From NCBI GenBank assembly GCA_012512545.1, contig JAAZDZ010000309.1:1-5242 (forward strand): DNA of 5,242 bases, given 5' to 3'. Numbering within the stretch: the first letter of the stretch is position 1; each line of letters opens with the position of its first letter. Both the position numbers and the translations under genes were made by a program. Positions 1-5,242 of this stretch are shown here, piece after piece. The notes beneath the pieces were generated by a model. That model was not told where the DNA came from and did not search any database. It saw nothing but the letters and a program-made list of their open reading frames with translations. This DNA comes from Alcaligenaceae bacterium (GTDB lineage Bacteria > Pseudomonadota > Gammaproteobacteria > Burkholderiales > Burkholderiaceae_B).

Positions 1-359
1 GCGAGCTGTGCTGCGTCAAGCCGCATGTGCTGCGCTATTGGGAGCAGGAATTCACGCAGCTCAAGCCGCTCAAGCGGCGGGGGAACCGTCGCTACTATCA
101 GCATCATGAAGTGTTGCTGATTCGTCGCATCCGGCATCTGCTGTACGAAGAAGGGTTCACCATCAGCGGCGCCCGCAATCGCCTTGGCGACGCCGCTGAT
201 CGCGCCGCTTATGATCCTGAAGCCGCCGTGCGGCTCAGCGCCGCCGAACTCCAGGCGCTGCGCGCGGACCTCACCGGCGTGCGCGATGCGCTGGCGGCGG
301 CGGTCGAGCAGTCCGGCGGCAATGATGCTGGGGAAAACAGCTTTCAGCTGGCGCCCTGA
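1..359 (+). CDS. MerR-family transcriptional regulator, 3' part (5' end outside window)
   Basis: This is a DNA-binding regulator of the MerR family; its target is unknown. The reading frame is open from base 3 to a TGA at 357-359 and gives 118 residues. The visible part starts inside the winged helix-turn-helix with KPHVLRYWEQEF, followed by the wing motif (LKPLKRRGNRRYY) and a third helix (LLIRRIRHLLYEEGFTI). The last 45 residues are Ala/Leu-rich, as expected for a dimerisation helix. A GTG at base 27 could be taken for a start, but the MerR homology continues upstream of it, so the gene is cut by the window edge. No metal-binding cysteine motif typical of MerR, CueR or ZntR is seen. The sequence resembles the short MerR proteins that sit directly downstream of ihfA in beta- and gammaproteobacteria. 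That context is from family knowledge; ihfA itself is not in the window. Confidence 0.85.
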   Translation, partial: ELCCVKPHVLRYWEQEFTQLKPLKRRGNRRYYQHHEVLLIRRIRHLLYEEGFTISGARNRLGDAADRAAYDPEAAVRLSAAELQALRADLTGVRDALAAAVEQSGGNDAGENSFQLAP

Positions 360-399
360 CCCTGTCCGGCCGCCAATACTGATTCTCTTCACATTTCAG

Positions 400-441
400 A
401 AACAGGCCCCATCAGCCAGTGGCAATGGGGCCTGTTTTTTT
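400..441 (+). terminator. Rho-independent terminator after the MerR gene
   Basis: A perfect 13-bp inverted repeat (400-412 AAACAGGCCCCAT, paired with 425-437) encloses a 12-base loop and runs into seven T residues (435-441). The GC-rich core and T-run fit a strong intrinsic terminator for the plus-strand gene ending at 359. On the minus strand only three U residues would follow the stem, so it can serve the convergent anti-sigma gene (ending at 477) only weakly. Confidence 0.9.
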
Positions 442-476
442 GCGTGTGTGGTTTTGCGTGTATAGGCCGGCCGCAG

Positions 477-1640
477 TCAGTGGCTGATCAAGCCGCTGGT
501 GGGTGAGGCATTTGCTGCATTGTCCGATGCGGCGGGGCGGGCCGCGCCTTCCGCGCCGAACATCGTGATCTGACCGATAAACAGTATGGGCCCGTTGGCC
601 TGCCCCTTGGCGGCATCGTCGTCGGTTTCCAGCGTGATTTCCAGCAGCTGGTCGTCTGTCAGTGCGCCCAGCAGGGCAGCGGGGACCTGCACAGCTTGAT
701 TGGGGTCGATGCGTCCCAATAAGCGCGGTTCGGGTATCTGCCGACTGCGTGTCCACAGCAATGTCTGGCTACCCGAAGGAACCTCAGTGTGGACCAGCGG
801 CTGCATCATCAAATCGCCTTCAGGGCCCAGCGTGGCCGTCCAGCCGGGAGTGCTGCTGGTGCCGGGCGCTTGCAGAATAGCCGCCCGGGTGGGGGCGACC
901 TTAAGGACCTGGACGGGCGGAGGCGGCGGCTCGCCCGGCAACATAAAGCCCAGAATGGCGGCGCATGCTGCGCAAACGCCAGTCAGACGCCAGAACCAGA
1001 GCTTGCGCAGCAACTTGCGCTGATTGCGGTCGGCCACATGCGTTTCAGTGTTATTCGCAAGTTGTGTTTCCGCAACGGGCTCAGCCACCTGAACAGGCGG
1101 TTCTGAAGGCGTGGGGGTTGTTACGAGAGATGCCGGACCCGCGCGTTCTGCCGCGTCGGGTGCGCCATTTGGCCGTGAGGCGGGTTGTTCGGCTTGCCGT
1201 GCTTCTTTGTGCAGGTCGAGCAGGGTTTCCGCCTGGCTGCCCATGTAGGGGGAGGAAGCGGGAAGAGAGGGCGCTTCAACGTGCGACCGGGTGTTTTCAG
1301 GAGGTGCCGGAACGCTTTCTGAAAACGCTGTGGCAGGTTCCCGGGAAGGCTGGCGCAGCAACTGTGGCGGCGCGGGTGGCTGGGGTGCCGGGGGCGGGCC
1401 GATTTTCAGGGTGGCTTGCAGGCGCTCGCGCAGCGCAGCGCTGGGTTGCACCCTTGGCAGGGCATCCACCAGCGACAGCAGTTCGGCCTCCCAGGCCAGG
1501 GCCTGCGCCAGCGCCTGGTCGTCACGGCTCAGCAGACCATGAACCTGGGCGCGCTCGTGAGGTTCGAGCAGGCCGCATATATATTCGGCAACCTGGATGT
1601 CGAGTGCACCCTGAAAGGGGGCCAGAGGTGATCTTCTCAT
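477..1640 (-). CDS. RskA-family membrane anti-sigma factor with long Pro-rich linker
   Basis: The product (387 aa) probably holds the adjacent ECF sigma factor inactive at the inner membrane. Residues 14-78 form the cytoplasmic sigma-binding domain (VAEYICGLLEPHERAQVHG, then a helix containing LAWEAELLSLVDALP), typical of RskA proteins and lacking the HxxxCxxC zinc motif. Residues 81-205 are a Pro/Ala/Glu-rich, apparently disordered linker. Basic residues (RNQRKLLRK) precede one membrane segment (about 214-234, WFWRLTGVCAACAAILGFML). Residues 240-362 match the periplasmic RskA C-terminal domain (TLLWTRS, PRLLGRID, GPILFIGQI). The ATG at 1640 is chosen because GGAGG (1651-1655) lies 10 bases upstream and because it overlaps the sigma factor stop as ATGA. 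The frame stays open further upstream to 2018, but that stretch only shadows the sigma gene. RskA proteins are usually about 230-280 aa, so this one is long because of the linker. The inducing signal is unknown. Confidence 0.85.
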   Translation of the reverse strand: MRRSPLAPFQGALDIQVAEYICGLLEPHERAQVHGLLSRDDQALAQALAWEAELLSLVDALPRVQPSAALRERLQATLKIGPPPAPQPPAPPQLLRQPSREPATAFSESVPAPPENTRSHVEAPSLPASSPYMGSQAETLLDLHKEARQAEQPASRPNGAPDAAERAGPASLVTTPTPSEPPVQVAEPVAETQLANNTETHVADRNQRKLLRKLWFWRLTGVCAACAAILGFMLPGEPPPPPVQVLKVAPTRAAILQAPGTSSTPGWTATLGPEGDLMMQPLVHTEVPSGSQTLLWTRSRQIPEPRLLGRIDPNQAVQVPAALLGALTDDQLLEITLETDDDAAKGQANGPILFIGQITMFGAEGAARPAASDNAANASPTSGLISH

Positions 1641-2128
1641 GCCGACAGTTCCTCCAGCGCCTGGCGGACTTTTTTCTTGAGCAGAGCGGCGTCTTGCCGC
1701 ATCCAGACAGAAAGCCGGGGGTAGTCGGCGCCATGCAGATAGGCATGGGCGATGGCTTCGTAAGCGAATGGGTCGCCGTTGTCGGCAAGCTGGGCCAGAT
1801 GGCCGCGTATGGCTGAAGCCGGAGGCAGGGCGGGGGCAGACAGTGGCGGCACTGCATTTTGCCGCATGCGGTAGCTGTTGGCTACGTGACGCAATACATT
1901 GTATATCCAGGGCCGGGCAGGGCCCATGACGGCATCGTACTGGTCTGCGTTGCGCCACAGCAGGGCGAAGGTGTCGTGCAACAGATTTTCGGCGCTGGCT
2001 GGCACCAGGCGTTGGCACAGCGCCAGCATGTGTGGGGCTTCGTAATCGTATAACTGATGGAAGGCGGCTTCATCGCCTCGTGCGCAGGCGTTCAGGGCAG
2101 CAGCGTGATCAAACGGGGCGGCTTCCAT
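1637..2128 (-). CDS. ECF-type RNA polymerase sigma factor
   Basis: This is a small group IV (extracytoplasmic function) sigma factor of 163 aa that would redirect RNA polymerase when freed from the RskA-type anti-sigma factor encoded next to it. Residues 8-90 form region 2 (LNACARGDEAAFHQLYDYEA, then ENLLHDTFALLWRNADQYD and ARPWIYNVLRHVANSYRMR). A Pro/Ala-rich linker (91-105) leads to region 4 (about 112-162), whose helix-turn-helix (YPRLSVWMRQDAALLKKKVR) is divergent from the usual pattern but still ends in RQALEEL. The frame could begin at a TTG at 2161, but the ATG at 2128 has GGAGA four bases upstream (2133-2137) and gives a normal N-terminus. Its stop overlaps the anti-sigma start (ATGA), which implies translational coupling. 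Pairing with RskA suggests a SigK-like role, but the regulon cannot be read from the window. Confidence 0.85.
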   Translation of the reverse strand: MEAAPFDHAAALNACARGDEAAFHQLYDYEAPHMLALCQRLVPASAENLLHDTFALLWRNADQYDAVMGPARPWIYNVLRHVANSYRMRQNAVPPLSAPALPPASAIRGHLAQLADNGDPFAYEAIAHAYLHGADYPRLSVWMRQDAALLKKKVRQALEELSA

Positions 2129-2132
2129 TGCT

Positions 2133-2137
2133 TCTCC
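2133..2137 (-). promoter_or_regulatory. Ribosome binding site of the sigma factor gene
   Basis: On the minus strand GGAGA lies four bases before the ATG at 2128. No comparable site precedes the upstream TTG at 2161, so this site decides the start. Confidence 0.65.
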
Positions 2138-2196
2138 GGTCAGCGCCCGGCTTTCGGGCAAAGCCCATATTGTATGAGGAGTGGACGGAGAAAATT

Positions 2197-2225
2197 TTGC
2201 TCATATAGGACCAAAATGGTACTAT
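2197..2225 (+). promoter_or_regulatory. Sigma-70-like promoter of the suf operon
   Basis: TTGCTC (2197-2202) and TACTAT (2220-2225) are separated by exactly 17 bases and resemble -35 and -10 boxes. Transcription would begin near 2231-2233, leaving a leader of about 27 bases before the regulator ATG at 2259. This placement would put the alternative starts at 2181 (GTG) and 2226 (ATG) upstream of the message. The -35 match is weak (TTG plus three mismatches), as is common at regulated promoters. Confidence 0.6.
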
Positions 2226-2227
2226 AT
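2203..2227. promoter_or_regulatory. 25-bp palindromic operator resembling an IscR type 1 site
   Basis: The outer half-sites are perfect inverted repeats (ATATAG at 2203-2208 and CTATAT at 2222-2227). The inner arms are ACC (2210-2212) and GGT (2218-2220), with an A/T-rich centre AAAAT at 2213-2217. Length and layout agree with the IscR type 1 consensus: ATA ends, GAC-type inner arms and an RWWWY centre. It covers the promoter spacer and the -10 box, so binding there would block RNA polymerase. The likely ligand is the cluster-bound form of the regulator encoded just downstream; this is inferred, not shown. Confidence 0.7.
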
Positions 2228-2241
2228 GGTTTCACACAAAC

Positions 2242-2247
2242 AAGGAG
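2242..2247 (+). promoter_or_regulatory. Ribosome binding site of the SUF regulator gene
   Basis: AAGGAG lies 11 bases before the ATG at 2259, a slightly long but workable spacing. An in-frame GTG at 2247 overlaps the site and is too close to be used, which supports the ATG. Confidence 0.6.
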
Positions 2248-2258
2248 TGCAGGCAGCA

Positions 2259-2759
2259 ATGCTGCGTGTCAGTAAAATCATTGATTACGGCACCCTGGTT
2301 CTGACCCATATGGCATCAGACCCGGAAAGGGTATTCAGCGCGGCTGATCTGGCTGCTACGCTGGGCCTGGGGCAGCCTGTCGTAAGCAAGGTGCTCAAGA
2401 CCCTTACGCAGCGTGAAATCGTTAAAAGCACACGCGGTGCGCGTGGGGGTTATGCCTTGAGCAAAGCCCCCGAAGCCATCAGCATCGCCGACATTATAGA
2501 CGCTCTGGACGAACAGCCTTTTGGTCTCACTGAATGCACTGCGACTCCCGGGTCCTGTAGCGTCGAGGCCGATTGCAACATCCGCAGCAACTGGCAGCGT
2601 ATCAACGCCATTGTTCGCAAAACGCTTGAACAAGTTTCCATTGCAGACATGGTCACACCCACCGCCACCATAGAATTCATACCTGGCCAACCTTCTTCTT
2701 CGAGACTGCCGTCCAACGTTCCGGCGGCCAGCCCTTCGACATGGAGTTTCTCTGAATGA
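2259..2759 (+). CDS. Rrf2/IscR-family SUF system Fe-S assembly regulator
   Basis: The product (166 aa) is probably an Fe-S cluster-sensing repressor of its own suf operon. The N-terminus ([19 protein letters not shown]) and the winged helix-turn-helix (about 26-67: [20 protein letters not shown], then RGARGGYAL) match the SUF-system Rrf2 regulators known from Xanthomonas and other proteobacteria. Three cysteines, Cys93, Cys100 and Cys106 ([15 protein letters not shown]), occupy the place of the [2Fe-2S] ligands Cys92, Cys98 and Cys104 of E. coli IscR. The segment [11 protein letters not shown] is the usual dimerisation region. The last 30 or so residues are a Ser/Pro-rich tail of no clear function. 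The ATG at 2259 is chosen because homology begins there, a ribosome site precedes it, and the predicted transcript starts only a little upstream. Its TGA overlaps the sufB ATG (ATGA), so the two are probably translationally coupled. It is not the cyanobacterial SufR, which belongs to another family. Confidence 0.9.
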   Translation: MLRVSKIIDYGTLVLTHMASDPERVFSAADLAATLGLGQPVVSKVLKTLTQREIVKSTRGARGGYALSKAPEAISIADIIDALDEQPFGLTECTATPGSCSVEADCNIRSNWQRINAIVRKTLEQVSIADMVTPTATIEFIPGQPSSSRLPSNVPAASPSTWSFSE

Positions 2760-4207
2760 GCAGTAGCGCAACCGATCAACTCGACTCCTTTCTGGATAGG
2801 GAGTACACGGCGGGTTTCATTACTGAAATCGAATCCGTCACCTTTCCCAAAGGTCTGTCCGAAGATACCATCCGCCAACTTTCAGCCATCAAGAACGAGC
2901 CTGATTTCCTTCTGGAATGGCGCCTGGCGGCCTATCGAAAATGGCTGGAAATGACACCGCCCGAGTGGGCGCATGTTGATTTTCCGCCCATCGACTTCCA
3001 GGATCTGCGCTATTACTCGGCGCCCAAAAGCAAGGCTGACGGCCCCAAGAGCCTGGATGAAGTCGATCCCGAACTGCTGCGCACCTACGAAAAGCTTGGC
3101 GTGCCGCTGCACGAGCGCGCGCGTCTGGCCGGTGTGGCGGTCGATGCCGTCTTCGATTCGGTGTCCGTAGCCACTACGTTCCGCAAGCAACTGGAAGCCG
3201 TTGGCGTCATATTCTGCCCCTTCTCGGAAGCCGTGCAGAAATACCCCGAGCTCATCAAGGAATACCTCGGCAGCGTGGTGCCGCCGGGCGATAACTTCTA
3301 CGCTGCGCTCAATTCCGCGGTGTTTTCCGATGGTTCCTTCGTCTACATTCCCAAGGGAGTGCGATGTCCTATGGAACTGTCCACCTATTTCCGCATCAAC
3401 GCAGCGGAAACCGGGCAGTTTGAACGCACCCTCATCATTGCTGCCGAAGGTTCCTACGTCAGCTACCTGGAAGGCTGCACGGCGCCCATGCGCGACGAAA
3501 ACCAGCTGCACGCGGCTGTGGTTGAAATCGTGGCACTTGAAGACGCCAAGGTGAAATACTCCACCGTCCAGAACTGGTATCCGGGCGATAAGGATGGCGT
3601 AGGCGGTATTTACAATTTCGTGACCAAGCGCGGCGAATGCCGTGGCGATCGTTCCCACATTTCCTGGACTCAGGTAGAAACCGGTTCTGCCATCACCTGG
3701 AAATACCCCAGCGTAGTGCTGCGCGGCGATGATTCCACTGGCGAGTTCTATTCGGTCGCTCTCAGCAACCATCGCCAGCAGGCCGATACCGGCACCAAGA
3801 TGATTCACATCGGGCGCAACACCCGCAGCACCATTATCTCCAAGGGTATCTCGGCAGGGCGCGGCAGCAACGCCTATCGTGGCCTGGTGCGCATGACGCC
3901 CAAAGCCGAGAACGCGCGCAACTTCACGCAGTGCGATTCTCTGCTGATCGGCAAGAAGTGCGCGGCGCATACCTTTCCGGTCATGGAGGTGCAGAACCCC
4001 ACCGCCAAGGTCGAGCACGAAGCCACTGCTTCGCGCATTGCCGAAGATCAACTGTTTTATGCCATGCAGCGCGGCCTTACCGCCGAAGACGCCGTGTCGA
4101 TGATTGTCAACGGCTTCTGCAAAGAAGTATTCAAGGAACTGCCCATGGAGTTCGCGGTTGAAGCGCAGAATCTGCTGGGCGTCAGCCTTGAAGGCAGCGT
4201 CGGTTAA
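2756..4207 (+). CDS. sufB: Fe-S cluster assembly scaffold protein SufB
   Basis: SufB is the core scaffold of the cytoplasmic SufBC2D complex, where sulfide from the SufS desulfurase and iron are built into a cluster. The product is 483 aa (E. coli SufB is 495). It carries the family landmarks YYSAPK (86-91), [96 protein letters not shown] and [11 protein letters not shown]. Counting from the C-terminus, Cys393 (NFTQC) matches E. coli Cys405, and His421-Glu422 (VEHEAT) match His433-Glu434, residues tied to cluster assembly. Cys241 in YLEGC is at the place of E. coli Cys254. The Cys-rich CxxCxxxC insert after YYSAP in E. coli is absent, which accounts for the shorter length. GGAG (2743-2746) lies nine bases upstream of the ATG. 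The gene overlaps the regulator by ATGA and ends 15 bases before sufC. No disruption is seen. Confidence 0.97.
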   Translation: MSSSATDQLDSFLDREYTAGFITEIESVTFPKGLSEDTIRQLSAIKNEPDFLLEWRLAAYRKWLEMTPPEWAHVDFPPIDFQDLRYYSAPKSKADGPKSLDEVDPELLRTYEKLGVPLHERARLAGVAVDAVFDSVSVATTFRKQLEAVGVIFCPFSEAVQKYPELIKEYLGSVVPPGDNFYAALNSAVFSDGSFVYIPKGVRCPMELSTYFRINAAETGQFERTLIIAAEGSYVSYLEGCTAPMRDENQLHAAVVEIVALEDAKVKYSTVQNWYPGDKDGVGGIYNFVTKRGECRGDRSHISWTQVETGSAITWKYPSVVLRGDDSTGEFYSVALSNHRQQADTGTKMIHIGRNTRSTIISKGISAGRGSNAYRGLVRMTPKAENARNFTQCDSLLIGKKCAAHTFPVMEVQNPTAKVEHEATASRIAEDQLFYAMQRGLTAEDAVSMIVNGFCKEVFKELPMEFAVEAQNLLGVSLEGSVG

Positions 4208-4222
4208 CAAGGAAATATCATT

Positions 4223-4990
4223 ATGTTGAATATCAAGGATTTGCACGCTTCCGTTGAAGGCAAGCGCATATTGAACGGCCTGTCGCTGCAGGTGAAGGCA
4301 GGGGAAGTCCATGCCATTATGGGCCCCAACGGCTCAGGCAAGAGCACGCTTTCCCAGGTCCTGGCGGGTCGTGAAGACTAGCAGGTGGAAAGCGGCGAAG
4401 TCGAATATCTGGGCCAGGATCTCCTGGACATGGCAATTGAAGACCGCGCCCGCGCAGGCGTCTTCCTGGCTTTCCAGTACCCCATCGAAATCCCCGGCGT
4501 GTCCAACGCCTATTTTCTGCGGGCATCGGTCAACGCCGTGCGCCGCCATCAGGGCCTGGAAGAACTTGACGCCATGGATTTCCTCAAGCGCGTCAAGGAA
4601 GAAATGAAAACCGTCGGCATGAAGGAAGAGTTCCTCTACCGTTCGGTGAATGAAGGCTTTTCCGGCGGCGAGAAAAAACGCAACGAAGTGTTGCAGATGT
4701 CTCTGCTGCAGCCCAAGCTGGCCATTCTGGACGAAACCGACTCCGGTCTGGATATCGACGCGCTGCGTGTGGTGGCCGATGGCGTCAACCGCATGCGTTC
4801 GCCGGATCGCGCACTCATCGTCATCACCCACTACCAGCGTCTGCTTGAGTACATCGTGCCGGATTACGTACATGTGTTGTCGGGTGGCCGCATCGTGCGC
4901 TCGGGCGGTAGCGAACTGGCCCACGAACTCGAAGAGAAAGGCTACGGCTGGGTCAAGGAACTGGAAGCCGGGCAGGGGGCGCGGGCATGA
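4223..4990 (+). CDS. sufC: Fe-S assembly ATPase SufC, interrupted by an in-frame TAG (possible pseudogene or sequence error)
   Basis: SufC is the ABC-type ATPase of the SufBC2D complex; its ATP-driven dimerisation reshapes SufB-SufD for cluster assembly. The ATG at 4223 follows AAGGAAA (4209-4215). Reading through one stop gives 255 residues, near the E. coli length, with every motif in register: Walker [10 protein letters not shown] (34-42, Lys40), Q-loop AFQYP (Gln85), signature SGGEKKRN (147-154, Lys152), Walker B LAILDE (166-171, Glu171), D-loop SGLD (174-177) and H-loop THYQR (His203). Codon 53 is TAG instead of the Tyr that follows GRED in E. coli SufC. Normal translation would give a 52-aa fragment holding only Walker A. 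A GTG at 4385 could restart, but the product would lack Walker A and should be inactive. No other damage is seen and the sufD overlap is kept, so the change is either very recent or a read or assembly error. Identity is certain; functional state is open. Confidence 0.9.
4379..4381 (+). other. In-frame amber (TAG) codon inside sufC
   Basis: The codon is 53rd from the sufC start, between GRED and QVESGEV. One base change at 4381 (G to C or T) restores a Tyr codon, the residue E. coli SufC has here. The six gene ends in the window use TGA (five) or TAA (sufB), never TAG. Confidence 0.95.
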
Positions 4991-5242
4991 GTTCAGTGCA
5001 ACCCTGGCTGGCCGATTTTTCGGCCCGGCATCAACAGCTTCCGGGCGCCGATCTCCCATGGCTGGCCGTCATGCGTCAGCGCGCCATCGACCGCTTTGCT
5101 GCGGAAGGCTGGCCCACGCCTAAAAAGGAAGACTGGCGCCATACCTCATTGGCCTTGCTGGAGCAGGCCGCGTTCAACACGCAGGCTGAATCGCAGGATG
5201 TCTCCGAGCAGGTGCGCGCGCTCAAGGCGGGCGAAGCAGGCC
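4987..5242 (+). CDS. sufD: Fe-S cluster assembly protein SufD, 5' part (runs off window)
   Basis: SufD pairs with SufB as the second scaffold half of SufBC2D and is needed for iron acquisition during cluster assembly. The ATG at 4987 overlaps the sufC TGA (ATGA) and follows a purine-rich AGGGGG (4974-4979) seven bases upstream. The frame stays open to the window end, giving 85 complete codons. The start reads [20 protein letters not shown]. It is followed by the family's N-terminal pattern of an Arg/Ala-rich helix ([20 protein letters not shown]) leading into [12 protein letters not shown], which corresponds to the (E/D)(N/D)W(K/R)(Y/H)T motif of SufD. The beta-helix core and the C-terminal domain shared with SufB lie outside the window, so the call rests on the N-terminal motif plus position after sufC. 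Further suf genes such as sufS probably follow. Confidence 0.9.
   Translation, partial: MSSVQPWLADFSARHQQLPGADLPWLAVMRQRAIDRFAAEGWPTPKKEDWRHTSLALLEQAAFNTQAESQDVSEQVRALKAGEAG

Noticed and set aside
360..476. A tRNA gene downstream of the MerR gene, as is often seen next to ihfA
   Set aside because: No cloverleaf or conserved tRNA arm sequences are present; the only structure is the terminator hairpin.
965..1816. Plus-strand open frame of 283 codons opposite the anti-sigma and sigma genes
   Set aside because: It is a low-complexity Arg/Ala/Gly-rich shadow with no domain, while the opposite strand encodes a coherent RskA protein.
2169..2174. TACAAT as a -10 box for the sigma gene on the minus strand
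   Set aside because: The hexamer is good, but no acceptable -35 lies 16-18 bases upstream and there is no extended -10, so it is not listed as a promoter.
2181..2258. Upstream GTG (2181) and ATG (2226) as starts for the SUF regulator
   Set aside because: They lie at or upstream of the predicted promoter and operator, add non-homologous residues, and lack a ribosome site; family homology begins at the ATG at 2259.
2882..4312. Long minus-strand open frame (476 codons) antisense to sufB and the start of sufC
   Set aside because: It lies antisense to a certain sufB, has no recognisable domain, and arises from high third-position GC in the coding strand.
4385..4990. A separate gene starting at the GTG at 4385 after the sufC stop
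   Set aside because: It is the rest of sufC in the same frame; no ribosome site precedes it and it would lack Walker A.
4334..5059. Minus-strand open frame of 241 codons opposite sufC and sufD
   Set aside because: The plus strand carries clear SufC and SufD motifs; this frame has none.

Overview
The window looks like chromosomal DNA of a betaproteobacterium, most likely order Burkholderiales and perhaps family Alcaligenaceae. This rests on moderately high GC, the style of the encoded proteins and the gene neighbourhood, not on any search. It holds the end of one gene, a convergent two-gene sigma/anti-sigma operon, and the start of a suf iron-sulfur cluster assembly operon read in the opposite direction. 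No RNA gene, insertion sequence, CRISPR array or phage remnant is visible, and no gene-free stretch exceeds about 130 bases.

Bases 1-359 (+) are the 3' part of a MerR-type regulator of the kind usually found just after ihfA. A strong intrinsic terminator (400-441) closes it. Bases 477-2128 (-) encode an ECF sigma factor followed, with an ATGA overlap, by its probable membrane-bound RskA-family anti-sigma factor. The anti-sigma factor carries an unusually long Pro/Ala-rich linker between its sigma-binding domain and its membrane segment.

Bases 2129-2258 are a divergent control region. On the plus side a sigma-70-like promoter (2197-2225) is almost covered by a 25-bp imperfect palindrome (2203-2227) with the layout of an IscR type 1 operator. 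The first gene behind it (2259-2759) encodes an Rrf2/IscR-family SUF regulator with three cysteines placed to bind an Fe-S cluster, so the operon is probably autoregulated by Fe-S status. It is followed by sufB (2756-4207), sufC (4223-4990) and the start of sufD (4987 to the window end). The regulator/sufB and sufC/sufD junctions are ATGA overlaps. SufB, SufC and SufD would form the SufBC2D scaffold/ATPase complex.

The most notable observation is an in-frame TAG at codon 53 of sufC (4379-4381), at the position of a family-typical Tyr just after the Walker A helix. The rest of sufC is intact and keeps every ATPase motif. Either this is a one-base sequence error, or the strain carries a recent nonsense mutation in the ATPase of its Suf system. 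I see no convincing wholly new system here.
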